This document shows positions 45,982-58,868 of a stretch of DNA of 64,000 nt, piece after piece. The DNA is taken from assembly GCF_029227915.1 (NCBI RefSeq), contig NC_079883.1:14198001-14262000 (forward strand), written 5' to 3'. This DNA is from Hydractinia symbiolongicarpus (taxonomy: Eukaryota > Cnidaria > Hydrozoa > Anthoathecata > Hydractiniidae). How positions within the stretch are numbered: position 1 is the stretch's first letter; each line of letters opens with the position of its first letter. The notes beneath the pieces are model-generated. The model had not been told where the DNA came from. It saw only the letters and a program-made list of their open reading frames with translations, and searched no databases. The position numbers and the translations under genes are program-made.

Positions 45982-47140
45982 TGCACCGTCGGCCGATTTC
46001 ATCATGCCTTAATCTTCTCTAGTAAGAAATGGCAAACACCGTAAGCGTATCTCATTGACACATTTGGAGGGCCAACGCCCTATGAGAATGCTACAAGAGA
46101 ACTTACACGACATTTTCACTCGATCACAATGCAATCACCGCCTTAAACGCCGGAAGCCGAATTAGTTGTACACGCGTTTATGTATATAATATTGATATAT
46201 TTTTTAATAAACATAGGTTTTGTTAACTTTTATAAAAACGGGGTTTTTTTTATAAGAATATCAAAATTCTAACTAGGCTGGTAATTTTCTTATTTCCCTG
46301 TTGTTCTAAACAATAGACCTATTGTTGTTTTAAACTAGGAATTCCAGCCTAATATTCTTATAAAGCATGTTCTTATGAAAGAAAAAGCATGTATCAGAAG
46401 ATGAGAACTAGGAAAACTAACATAAGACAAATATATCAAATAAAAAGTACGCATTTAAGGCTAATAGTCATTCGAGTCTAAAAAAAGATTGAAATGACTG
46501 TGGGAATTTTTTTTAACAGAACATTCTTTTGAATGGATTAATTTGAGTGATGTCCTCTAGTTGTCCGGCGCTTTTTTGTTGAAAACAAAAATGTACTTAT
46601 ATAAAGAAATTGTAACATTAACTGACACATCCCCTGTGCAAAAGTTTAATGAAATCTGTCAACAAATGCGTGTAAAAACGATCATATAATGAACGCATTG
46701 TTTGTCTAGAGCATTACACTTGCAATGCTAGTGTCTCATGTTTCGGAGAAATGTCGAATGAATGCAGTCGTTTTTACTCACACCATGCGAATTTGATTGC
46801 CGAGAAGCGTAATCTTTTAAAGCCAAATGTTATGGATTGTATAAAGTCGCGATTGAACTTTTCATTAATTTGTTTCATGTTTTGTGTCCATGGAACAAGT
46901 TCAAAAAACACAAGATATAGATCAAGATATTGAACTTGTTGTGCAGGAGTCAAACGCCATTAGAGTATCCTATTGTCAACGTGTCTAAAATTGGATGAAT
47001 GGTTTATAGATTGCGCATAAATCAACAATATTTTTTTAGACGCAGAAACAAATATTGTGAAAAAATAACATATACGCAAACACTCTAGAAACAAAAAAAC
47101 CTTAGATGTTTGTAGTAACTCTGGACGCTAAAAAAATATC
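45982..47140. other. 3' flank of EF-hand gene A
   Basis: Holds the AATAAA at 46206 and a family-2 fold-back repeat (46247-46375). An unrecognised 60-codon open frame lies at 46751-46933. No gene is seen before the satellite. Confidence 0.4.
46247..46375. repeat. Fold-back repeat, family 2 (copy 2)
   Basis: TTATAAGAATATCAAAATTC at the left and CCAGCCTAATATTCTTATAA at the right are inverted. Inside, ACAATAGACCTATTGTTGTT is palindromic. Partial relatives occur near 7785-7830 and 55150-55430. Confidence 0.6.
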
Positions 47141-47149
47141 CACAGATAA

Positions 47150-49690
47150 TTTCATGTCATAGATAATTTCATCTTCATAGATAATTTCATATCCATAGAT
47201 AAATTCATATCCATAGATAATTTCATATCCATAGATAATTTCATATCCATAGATAATTTCATATTCATAGATAATTTCATATCCATAGATAATTTCATAT
47301 CCATAGATAATTTCATATCCATAGATAATTTCATATCCATGGATAATTTCATATCCATAGATAATTTCATATCCATAGATAATTTCATATCCATAGATAA
47401 TTTCATATCCATAGATAATTTCATATCCATAGATAATTTCATATCCATAGATAATTTCATATCCATAGATAATTTCATGTCCATAGATAATTTCATGTCA
47501 TAGATAATTTCATATCCATAGATAATTTCATGTCATAGATAATTTCATATCCATAGATAATTTCATGTCATAGATAATTTCATATCCATAGATAATTTCA
47601 TGTCCATAGATAATTTCATATCCATAGATAATTTCATGTCATAGATAATTTCATATCCATAGATAATTTCATGTCATAGATAATTTCATATCCATAGATA
47701 ATTTCATGTCCATAGATAATTTCATGTCCATAGATAATTTCATGTCACAGATAATTTCATATCCATAGATAATTTCATATCCATGGATAATTTCATATCC
47801 ATAGATAATTTCATATCCATGGATAATTTCATATCCATAGATAATTTCATATCCATGGATAATTTCATATCCATAGATAATTTCATGTCCATAGATAATT
47901 TCATGTCATAGATAATTTCATATCCATAGATAATTTCATGTCATAGATAATTTCATATCCATAGATAATTTCATATCCATAGATAATTTCATATCCATAG
48001 ATAATTTCATATCCATAGATAATTTCATATCCATGGATAATTTCATATCCATGGATAATTTCATATCCATAGATAATTTCATATCCATAGATAATTTCAT
48101 ACCCATAGATAATTTCATGTCCATAGATAATTTCATATCCATAGATAATTTCATATCCATAGATAATTTCATATCCATAGATAATTTCATATCCATAGAT
48201 AATTTCATATCCATAGATAATTTCATATCCATAGATAATTTCATGTCCATAGATAATTTCATGTCATAGATAATTTCATATCCATAGATAATTTCATGTC
48301 GATAGATAATCTTATATCCATAGATAATTTCATCTTCATAGATAATTTCATGTCATAGATAATTTCATATCCATAGATAATTTCATATCCATAGATAATT
48401 TCATGTCCATAGATAATTTCATATCCATAGATAATTTCATATCCATAGATAATTTCATATCCATAGATAATTTCATATCCATAGATAATTTCATATCCAT
48501 AGATAATTTCATATCCATAGATAATTTCATGTCCATAGATAATTTCATGTCCATAGATAATTTCATGTCACAGATAATTTCATATCCATAGATAATTTCA
48601 TATCCATGGATAATTTCATATCCATAGATAATTTCATATCCATGGATAATTTCATATCCATAGATAATTTCATATCCATGGATAATTTCATATCCATAGA
48701 TAATTTCATGTCCATAGATAATTTCATGTCATAGATAATTTCATATCCATAGATAATTTCATGTCATAGATAATTTCATATCCATAGATAATTTCATATC
48801 CATAGATAATTTCATATCCATAGATAATTTCATATCCATAGATAATTTCATATCCATGGATAATTTCATATCCATGGATAATTTCATATCCATAGATAAT
48901 TTCATATCCATAGATAATTTCATACCCATAGATAATTTCATGTCCATAGATAATTTCATATCCATAGATAATTTCATATCCATAGATAATTTCATATCCA
49001 TAGATAATTTCATATCCATAGATAATTTCATATCCATAGATAATTTCATATCCATAGATAATTTCATGTCCATAGATAATTTCATGTCATAGATAATTTC
49101 ATATCCATAGATAATTTCATGTCGATAGATAATCTTATATCCATAGATAATTTCATCTTCATAGATAATTTCATGTCATAGATAATTTCATATCCATAGA
49201 TAATTTCATATCCATAGATAATTTCATGTCCATAGATAATTTCATATCCATAGATAATTTCATATCCATAGATAATTTCATATCCATAGATAATTTCATA
49301 TCCATAGATAATTTCATATCCATAGATAATTTCATATCCATAGATAATTTCATGTCATAGGTAATTTCATATCCATAGGTAATTTCATATCCATAGATAA
49401 TTTCATATCCATAGATAACTTCATGTCCATAGATAATTTCATATCCATAGATAATTTCATATCCATAGATAATTTCATGTCCATAGATAATTTCATATCC
49501 ATAGATAATTTCATATCCATAGATAATTTCATATCCATAGATAATTTCATATCCATAGATAATTTCATCTTCATAGATAATTTCATATCCATAGATAATT
49601 TCATATCCATAGATAATTTCATATCCATAGATCATTTCATGTCCATAGATAATTTCTTATCCATAGATAATTTTTTGTCCATAAATAAAT
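47150..49690. repeat. 18-bp satellite with higher-order structure
   Basis: The unit ATCCATAGATAATTTCAT repeats for about 2.5 kb (roughly 140 copies). Variants include ATGTCCATAG, ATCCATGG and a one-base-shorter ATGTCATAG that shifts frame. Because 18 is a multiple of 3, open frames of up to 154 codons appear on both strands (MKLSMD on minus, IDNFIS on plus); these are artefacts. Variant patterns recur at a spacing of 823 bp (for example 47936-48262 against 48759-49085, 48033-48269 against 48856-49092), showing a duplicated higher-order block. It separates EF-hand genes A and B. Confidence 0.95.
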
Positions 49691-50950
49691 TCAGCACTGA
49701 ATCAAATCCATTTTAAAGGTCATGCAGAGTCCTCTGTACCCCCTTTTTCGGTAATTACGTTTGCCACTTCTATGCAGATATATGCTTCGTTTTAACTCAT
49801 TCATACTGTGTCGTGGTGATTAAGCAAATCTGGGACAGTTCCAGTCAACCTCGTTCCTAGGGTCTTGTGACTCCTTAGCCGTTATTACGGACGGGTATTA
49901 ATCAAAAAGCCAAATGTCCCGGGAAAGAAGTAGAGTTCTTGTATTTGCTTCACAATACTATCATTCAATGTTTTACGACCTATTTATTAAGGGTAAACAG
50001 TTAGTTACCATATAAAAAATCCAGAAGAAAGCCGATTAGTAGTCACTTCGTCATGTTGGACATGTCAGACCCACTTGGTAAAAGTCAAAAGTACAATATC
50101 TTATGTAAAAAGAAAGATGTTAAATTAGAATTTGTTACAGGGCGTTTTTAAAATAGTTTTATGTTAATATTAAGAATAATAAATCTGTGTTAATTATCTC
50201 TTAGTTTAGAAATTTAAAAGACAATGTTAATTTCTTTTATTAGAAAATTATATAACTTCGCTTCAACATGACAAAACGCTGAGAAAATTTCAAACTAAAC
50301 GGACCAGACATACTTTTTAGGCTATACCTTTCGCCCAAACGCACACAAAAGAAACTGGCAAACTTTTTTAACATGTTTACATTTATGGTTTTTTCAGCAG
50401 AATTATTTTCGCAAATTAACAGAGCAACCATGTTTTTCATGGAAACAAAATTTCGCGAACGAGATCTCAATTTGTAAATACGAAATAACACTGATGTTAG
50501 TTGCAAACAAAATATTCCGCAAATTTAATGTTTTAGATATCCGCCAACGCGTGGCAAACCTCAAGCCACAAACCGTGAAAATATTTTCTTACATAATTAA
50601 TAAAATTTATCATAGTAGTAATGAATTGTAGGCGTAGGGGCAGTTTATGCTCTTAAAATTGTTTTGCTATAAAAATGAAATTGTTATTACAGAAAGATTT
50701 TTTCTTTGAATACGTCTTTATAAAATATTTTAGCTTTATTTAAGGAATTCAAATCACACCTATTCAAGTTTTCGACTTGAAAGTTAAAATTTGAATTACA
50801 TACATTTGCGTGCGTAAATGTATACATCAAACGCCAGCGGTCGAAAACACGACGGAGAAACATCCAAAAAAAAGTAAGCTGTTATCTAGTTTCATCATTA
50901 ATTCCACAAACCCACAAGCATTTTCAATCATTGAGTATTGCGGAGGTAAG
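49691..50950. other. Upstream flank of EF-hand gene B
   Basis: AT-rich. A decayed family-1 end (CAACCTCGTTCCTAGGGTCTTGTG) lies at 49846-49928. I see no gene or assignable promoter. Confidence 0.4.
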
Positions 50951-53900
50951 ATGGATTCAACAAAAAGAGAGAAAACGCAAAGATTTCATGAAGTTTTAAA
51001 TGGAGACGTAAGTAACTCAGGACATGAATAATTTGTTTTTTTGGATATTTTTTACCCTTTCTCGTCATTTCCAGATTTAGGTCCAATTTCTTAAAACTTA
51101 GGTTCGAAGCCGCCCATATCGGTTGTAGCAGCTTTTAGCGAAAAAATTTTTTTATCTTGTTAATATGCTCAGTCAGTTAAAATGTATTCTTTCCAATATA
51201 CGGAATATATGGTGCATTTATTGGGCGAAAAACCACGAAATTTTAGTAACAAAATAACTAAATTTGAGCTCTTATTTCTTTGATTTCATCTGGAACTTTG
51301 CGAGTAAGCTGCCAGGGGGAGAGTCATGTAAATCTATAGTTTATTATTTATTATTTTGTTCTTACTTAGCAAGAAGTACTCCCTGGTCGAGAAATGTTAC
51401 AGATAAAAAAAGAAAAGAAAAACAAAGTTCACATACAAGAAGGTAAAAACTTTTGTTGGCAGTTAAAATTTATACATCCTAAAAACTGATCTAGAAAAAA
51501 CACTAATTAGTAGAAAAAATATTAAAATTATACTGAAATACTGTAATACCGTAATATGTTAGGCAACGCATACCAACTTTCATCTTTAAAAACCAGGACC
51601 TTTTTAATCAAAAACACCATTTTAATCGTACCTATAATTACAGTAATAACCCAAGGTCTGACTTTTCGAAAACCTTATGAACGAAAAACATTAAAAATTC
51701 ATTTCAATGGTTTCGTTTTGTAGCTATTCAAGGGCATGTCAAGTAGCCATAAGTTTCTGTATTAATAATACCGGTTGTCTGTTTGTTCAAAGTGGCTGTG
51801 TTGCGGCTTTATTTCAGACATTCCACAGATTAATTCATTAGTTCATGCTAAAGATGCACAAAATATCGATGCAGTGTTGCCGTTGATTTTCCCACATGCT
51901 AATAACTGGTGCTGTTTTGTCCAGCTTTTCCCGCCATAAACCATTTAGTTTTATTGCCAACTCGATAAATGACTTTATAGTTAAAAAAGCTATTTACTTT
52001 ATAGTTAAAAGTTAAGAACACGTTTTTAGAAACCAAAGAACTTTTCCAACTCTTCGATGTAGACAGTGATGGGAGAATTTCTGCAAATGATTTACATGCG
52101 GTAATAGCAAGTGTCGGAAAAGGTATATCATTGGAAGATGTGAAGGAAATTATTGATTGCCTTGATGGAAATGGTGAGTTGTGTCAACATTATCTCGATG
52201 GCTTCTCATTTCTTTTCTCATACTATGTAGTTATATATGCGAAAATTCTGAAATAGAGGGTGTCCAACGCCATCTGCAGAGAGTTCGGCAGTTTAGCTAT
52301 ATTTAAGAATAATCTCTCTTATTAGTGGACACCATTGGTGCAAAAAAGTCTATCTGCTAATTAGCGGTGTTCGTCTTTTAAAAGGTTGACATTTTTACCC
52401 TTATTACTTTACTTTTTCGGATATCATGGGATTCGTGTGCTTGTTTCAGAAAAAAAGAGACAGCAAAAAAATAAAAAAGAGCTAAATTATAAGAACACAG
52501 TTTTTTCGTTCGTTACATATTTTGTCCCCAGCACTTGGTAGACGCTTTATATTTGGATGACCTGAACTGAATAAAAAAAACCCTAATAAGTCCTGAGGAC
52601 TAGGTTGGTTCTTTACTTCTCTAATGAAAACAATATCAAGAGCAGTTGCATAATTTCCTTCAGGTGTCCGTTAATTAGAACTTGCCTATTCTGTGTGCAA
52701 AAATTCCTTGCCCCCAGCCTGGTCCCCAGGGCATCTTGTATCTATTCTAACATCGGACGGCGATAATTTCGCCGTCACGCCATAAAAAAGAGACAACAGG
52801 TGCTGGGAACGAGGTTGCCTTGTCCCTTTTTAGAAGTTTTCTTTGACCAGAGAATTTGACCGGGATTAGGCCGGTGTAATGGTCCGTAAATCATAGAGAA
52901 TACTATAATTTGCTAACGTTAGTGATTTTTTTTTGTGAGAGATGGGTTACCTATTTTTTTACTCACCTTGTTGTTGTCAGGTGATGGGCACATTACTTTC
53001 GCAGAATTTGTAAATTTTATCGAAGATGATTTAAAACACAAAACTGCTGTTGAGGATTTAAAAGATGCTTTTGACGTCTTCGATGCAAACAAAGATGGCT
53101 TTATAACTCCTGAAGAAATTCAAACGTTGTTTACTAAATTAGGGGATGCAGTCAGTTATGAAGAAGCTACAGAGATCCTCTCCAGTGGAGACTTTGATCA
53201 AGACGGATTAATCGATTTTGAAGGTATTTTAGTATTTTGTCTGACGTAAAGAGCGCTAGCTACCTCAGAGTAATCGCAAAGTGCTATAGTTTACCGTCTA
53301 ATGAAAATTTTTAATCTGATCTAGACCCTACGGCACCGGGGCTAAGTAGAAAATAATACGTTAGAAAATGACTAAAAGAGATAGTGGATAGTGGATTTCC
53401 GCTTAAAAACGAAGTGGAACGGATCGGAACAGACAATTGTGATTTTTGGAATCTGATTGGTTGATAAAATTTTCCTTTTTCAATTTGTTTCGATTTAAAA
53501 TAAAAGTTAAAATGATTTTAACTTTTCTTGCGGAAAAGAACAGGAAAAAGATAGCCAATCAAATTAAAGTATTTTTCTTGTTTCGTTCCGATCCGGTTAT
53601 ACCACATGTTTTGCAAAATTGTTTATATTTTTTTGTATATCTGGATCACAAGGTAAACGATAGTATTTCAGAGGCTCTCTATTTGAATTTGTTGAGTTAT
53701 AGTTATTAAAGCGTCACGCTGAGGAACAAATCCATTGTCTGTAATACTTTTTCTGCTTTATTAAAATTCTTTTATTCAGAATAATTCTTTAAAATAACAT
53801 TGACCTTGATATTCCTCAAGTTTTGCCTTTATTTACTTTCGAGAACAGCTGTTATGTTTATTTTCTCCTGACAAGTGCCTTACTCGTCACCATTTCCCCG

Positions 53901-54307
53901 AGACATGAATAAGGCTAATATAAGTGGAAATCCTTAACCAACCCCTTCACTGCTATAAACGCTTAATTAAAACGATCTGGATTTTTTTCTCTTCACGGAT
54001 TAAAGAAAAGAGAAAGATTTTAAGATATTTTATTTTCAAAATCCCCTCCCCCTTCAACTTCTTTATATCCCCTAGGCCGTTAAGGCCTGTTTTTGATCTT
54101 AATGGAATAATAAACTTCGGAGCTATATTCCTTGCCTTTTTATTAAAAAGGATATGGCGTAAACCATGAAGGGTTAAACCTTCGTACAAACTCTGGGAAG
54201 ATATTGGTTTTCCAAATATCTATTGATTTTTTTCTTTTCTAGATTTCAAACGTTTCTCACTTCAATTTCTGCACGATGTAAAATCGCAAGAAGACAATCA
54301 ACACTGA
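50951..54307 (+). CDS. EF-hand gene B: short calmodulin-like protein
   Basis: Exons 50951-51007, 51370-51442, 52030-52173, 52981-53223 and 54243-54307 give 193 aa. Phases (0, 1, 1, 1) and the 144-nt and 243-nt exon lengths equal those of genes A and C. The first exon encodes only 'MDSTKREKTQRFHEVLNGD'; the second is basic ('IKKEKKNKVH') where A and C have an acidic segment. EF loops: 'DVDSDGRISAND', 'DGNGDGHITFAE', 'DANKDGFITPEE' and 'DFDQDGLIDFED'. Loops 1 and 4 end in Asp rather than Glu at position 12, which in known EF-hands weakens calcium coordination or favours magnesium. The tail is 'FKRFSLQFLHDV' then a short polar end. ATG 50951 is the first in its frame; the frame stays open upstream without another ATG. 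Confidence 0.85.
52520..52608. repeat. Fold-back repeat, family 1
   Basis: TTTGTCCCCAGCACTTGG and AAGTCCTGAGGACTAGGTTG mark the ends. It lies in the third intron of EF-hand gene B. Confidence 0.5.
52717..52817. repeat. Fold-back repeat, family 1
   Basis: AGCCTGGTCCCCAGGGCATC and AGGTGCTGGGAACGAGGTTG are inverted. The loop contains a second palindrome, GACGGCGATAATTTCGCCGTC. It shares an intron with the 52520 copy. Confidence 0.65.
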
Positions 54308-54702
54308 GTTTATGATGTTTGATTGGACAACTACTCACAGAATTGATACTTCGCACCTTCCCTCTTTGCTGTTGCAGATGTAGAAAGAAAACAAAACGCA
54401 CTAGTCTAGAAAATCAATTTTAAACCTATTGACATTTCTAATGGAGTAGTGTGGAGTAGTTATTGAATATTTCTTTCTTATCTTAGGGGGAAGCTTATTT
54501 ACATAAGAAGCAACGTATAAGCTCCGTCCATTCGCAGTGTAGGATTAGAATTTGCATCTCACACTGTGACTATATCTTTCCCTAGCTTTCAGACTTGCAA
54601 AAAAAATGTTGTGTTAAAAACATGTTTTATTTATATCTTTCGTGTTTATTTTACATGAAGTGTTATGTCAAAAGTGCTGTGCTACAACTTGATGTAAGAC
54701 CA

Positions 54703-55609
54703 TCACCATCCAGCTTTACCTTCTTTCATACGTACAGCGCATTCATAGGGAAGCTTCACACCTTTGAAGAGAAACTCATTTAGCTGTTTCAAAGGATCTA
54801 TGCAAACTTCGAAGGGAAGACAGCAGACATACCTAAACAAAAAAATAAATAAATGAATATAATAGAAGAGGCGTTTAAAAAATAACCGTTTAGAATAGAA
54901 ATCTAATAACATATAGTTAGTGAAACCAAAGACTTAGAAGATACATTGTATACGCTACGATACGTTTTATTAGGGCTGTCCTTGAAGTTTTAGAAGTTAT
55001 GAATAAATAAAATCTGGGCGAACTTATAACACGCTGTTGCCAACCTCGTACAAGGTTGACGTTTTCACCTTGCCACAAAAAAGAGGAACTGCGATTTTTT
55101 AATAAACTAGGGTGCTGGCATTTTCAATTTTTTTTTAAACAAAGAAGAAAACATGTTACAAGCTTTTTTATAAGAACCAGTAAAATTGGACCAGAGGCTA
55201 GTTGTTCTTATTTTTGAGCCTTTTCCAGCCTGATTTGTTCTTATTTTGAATTTACACCTTGGATTGTTTTTATTTTATCAGGAAATCCAGACTCAGGTTG
55301 TTCGTAGTTTTAAAAACAATAATCTAAGGCTGCCATAATGGCAGACTCAGATTATTCTTAATTTGTTTTTATTTTTTTGGCAAAATCTGAGACTCGTGTG
55401 AGACAATTGTTCTTATAAAAAAAAGCGTGTACTTGTTTTGTTATCCGTAGGAAACGTTAAAAATAATACGGCCGGGAAAAATAAAACATTTCTGGCAGTC
55501 TAAGGTTCTTAAAGTATAGGAAGACTCACCAATATGCACAAAAGAAACCAACTGGCCAGCCAATGAACCAAAGGACGAGAAACCAAATGACAGCCCAAAG
55601 AGGATTCAT
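54703..55609 (-). CDS. Small conserved-looking membrane protein, 69 aa (two exons)
   Basis: Exon 1 is 55609-55530 and exon 2 is 54832-54703; the phase-2 join through GTGAGT and TTTAG restores a Trp codon. The protein starts 'MNPLWAVIWFLVLWFIGWPV', a Trp-rich hydrophobic segment that crosses or inserts in the membrane. 'GFFCAYWYVCCLPFEVC', with several Cys that could be lipidated, follows, then an amphipathic Lys/Leu stretch ending 'KEGKAGW'. The length, tight composition and clean splice sites argue for a real gene. I have seen similar short invertebrate proteins, but know no established function or name. AATAAA on the minus strand lies at 54650-54645 and 54631-54626. Confidence 0.85.
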
Positions 55610-58600
55610 ATCTTTTTAATTTTTTTATATACTAGCAAAAAATTATAACATTAAAAATTCTCTTTTAAAGTTTAAATATCCAAGCAAAATTTCTTAATGT
55701 TTCACATGTCATGGAGACGGTCATACATCAATAAATACAGCAAAAATGAATTTAAAAATGGCGACACTTTCCAAGGGTATGATGAATGCATGTATACTTT
55801 TTAATTTTTCTAAACTTCGTATACAGCTGCTTTTAAAATCATAAACTGAATATGATCAATATAACAGCTGTTTAAATTAATTTGTAAATATATATAAATA
55901 TATATAAATATGCAGCATACATAATTTAATATCACAGTATAGTATCAATAAAATATGTTACAAACTTCTCTGTATCGTAGCAATAAAAAACACAATTAAA
56001 ATATTATGAACCTTTATATGTCATGGGATATTACAGTTAGAAAGATATATTATCTTTGACAAAGCTAGAAAAAATTTAAAGCATTTGTTACTTTGATATC
56101 CAGCGAATTTAAGTTGAAGATTTTAATCGATCAAAATTAGATTTAGATATTACTCAGAGCGCCACAACGTTTCATTCTTCAATTTTTTTCTAGTAGCGAA
56201 AATATCATCCTCACTTTCTTTGGAGAGCTCACTCGCTGCACGGAGGGTGCAGGTTGTTTGCAAAAAAATTGTTTTTAAAAGACGCATTGCTTACTTGCCG
56301 TCGATTTGTTCGTAGGTATAGAGTCTTTTTATATAAGGCCTTCATTTCCAGTTCACTCTTCAAATGTTCTAAGTTCCCCCTATTTCTCAGTATAGTTGTA
56401 ACAAAAACTTAATACTGCAAAAAGTTTGAGTGATACTTTGATATGCTAAACTCTCCCTGGTTCAGTAAACGACGAGTTGCGATTACGAATTTCCTGTTAC
56501 GAGTAACGAGTTGCATGTTACGAGTAACGAGTTGCCAAACGATTTATGAGTTTTTAGTTTAAAAAACGCGAAGCTGTTGCAATAATTTTACGAGTGCAAC
56601 TAGCACTTTAAATTTGAAACTCTCATTTTAAAAAGCAACTCGTGAAATTTACAACGTAATTCGTGGATCTAATGTCGTAAAATTACTGCACCAACTCGCA
56701 ACTCTTGAATTTAATGCGAAAATTTTGTAACTGGCTGCTCTTAACTCGCAAGTTATTTAACCTTTCTTTGCAATCAAAAAATAATTTTATTGGAACACAA
56801 CTTTTTCGTGACATTTTTGGTTAAAAATAAAAAATAAGAACATGTTAAGAACAAGCCAAGGCTATGAACAAAGATTTTTTTTGTTATGCCAATGCAATTG
56901 ATAATTATGTTATTGAAGTAACATTCTGTTAGGGCTTATCAGGCCATCTATTAGGTAATATATAGGATTTTATAAAGAAGGACATTTTTAAAAAATTGGA
57001 ATCAATACTATATTTTGAGCTAAAATATAAAAAAACCAACTAGCCTAAAAAAAGAAACAATAGTTCTGTAAATTCTTGTACAAAAGTGTTAAGAAAAGAG
57101 TGTCTGGAGCAATACACATTTACCACATCAAAAATCCCATGTTCTTCTTTAAGCAAGAAAGTCTTCTACAAGCTCTGTCCAACATCAATTTCTCCTTTTG
57201 AAAATCATTTTTTAGCAAAATCTGTGAAATTTACATTAGCAATTTTTAACAACTTAGTACTAGCTCACTGACACAAGAAAATCTACTTTAATAATTAAGA
57301 GGAATGGGTCTAAGTTGTTAATCACATTCGAAATTTTCACTTTTTATTCCCAAAACTACAATTACTTTTATTTGCCATATAATTATATTTAATTGTCTTC
57401 TCCCATCAGTTATTATGGCAATCTAGAAACCTCGTTTTCGTGAACCTCGTTTCCGTAAAAAAAATAATTTTATATTTTAAAGGTACATTGTGATCAGTAC
57501 AACTTTGTTCCCAGTTTCAAGTGACAGATACTAGTAAAGGTTTAAGATGCCCTGAGGAGAAGGCTGGGTCAGTATAAAAGCAGTCAAGCCTTCTAATTGC
57601 GATTTATCAGCAACAAAATAGCTAAAAGTTGGTCTAACAAGTGTTAACTAGAGCAACAAATTAGCAGATTTTAAATGCAATTTGACGGTTTAAAACTTTA
57701 GTTAGAATATATATTTTATGGTTGAAACAACGTTTCAAATGGTAAATATAATAAGGGGGTATTCTTTTGATGTTCCAGACTGGGAAGAGAAACGTTTTTG
57801 GGATGTAAATTAAATAAATTAAATACCAAGAAGAAAAGAATTTTTCGTTATTTAACAAAAAATTATGACCTGTTCAACAATTTTCGTTAAAAAATCACTA
57901 TACCCATCTCTGACGTGCTCAAAATCTGTTCATGCCGGGGTTTATAGCGCCGGGGGAGGGGGGACGGGGCAATCCTTTACTCCATAATTTCTATATGTTG
58001 GGTTGTAAGTTTTAAAATTTGGTACGAATAATTTCATCTGACAATAAAAAATTATGCCTCAAATGATGACTGTTAGCGATAATTTTTGCTGACGTCAGCA
58101 TTTTTTGTTAATATTCTGATTTTTGAAGATGCATCGTTTAAGACCTATTTTTGCCGAGACTTGCTTAAAATATTCAAATTTATTATTATTTTGATACTTT
58201 GTTCGACATTTTAAATATTTTGCCATGATTCATTACCTTTGAGGCGGCAATTAGACAAAAAATCCGGAAATGCAGACGCCTTTTTAATGAGGTGGGAAAG
58301 ACTATTTTTATTTATAAACTCTTTTGGATCAATCAACAAAAATCGAAATGAATAATGGGTGTGGAATACCACCTGCTCGAAATTTGACCTAAAATACTTT
58401 TTTTGGTCGTTTCGCTATTTAAAATAATAACTTAACTACGCGAGTTACGTGTCTCCTATAAATGAAAAAAAACTCAAACAATTAAGAAAATTGTATTTTT
58501 TCTTCAAAAAATTGATATATACAATGACAGAAAAGACACTTAGGTACCAGCCCAGTTATTTGTCCCATCCGGTGAGAAAAAACAAACCAATAAATTATTT

Positions 58601-58868
58601 TATTTACATATTTAAATAATTAAAACGAATAAATTATCATTATATTTTTTATTATTTATTATATATTTCGATTTCCTTTTCGTTCTAATATTCTTGGACA
58701 AAGTTCAATCAACTTTATTTTGACGGAAGACTCTTAGTGACATAAGCTGAGCATGTTCAATGAGAGAGCAAATGATTTTTTGATGGTAGTATAGCTTTGA
58801 AAGTTGAACCATATAAAAAAACCATCGGAGTGACACGCAAAGTGATACGACTTAGCAGTTTGTGGATG
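55610..58868. other. Intergenic region between the small membrane protein and EF-hand gene C
   Basis: AT-rich. ACGAGTTGC-type imperfect repeats lie around 56465-56745 (ACGAGTAACGAGTTGC and inverted ACTCGCAACTC), a loose fold-back structure. A family-1 copy is at 57501-57568 and a GC-rich tract (GCGCCGGGGGAGGGGGGAC) near 57946. AATAAA for gene C is at 58719-58714 on the minus strand. No coding region is recognised. Confidence 0.45.
57501..57568. repeat. Fold-back repeat, family 1 (short)
   Basis: AACTTTGTTCCCAGTTTCAAG at the left and AAGATGCCCTGAGGAGAAGG at the right. The loop is only about 30 bp. Confidence 0.45.

Noticed and set aside
47150-49690. CRISPR-like array
   Set aside because: Repeats are contiguous with no unique spacers, and the genome is eukaryotic.
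47152-49716. Repetitive MKLSMD and IDNFIS proteins on both strands
   Set aside because: The 18-bp satellite unit is a multiple of three and lacks stops, and frame-shifting short units break every frame. No flanking exon joins them.
50810-50950. Longer N-terminus for EF-hand gene B
   Set aside because: The frame is open but begins at GTG, which is not a normal eukaryotic start; the first ATG is at 50951.
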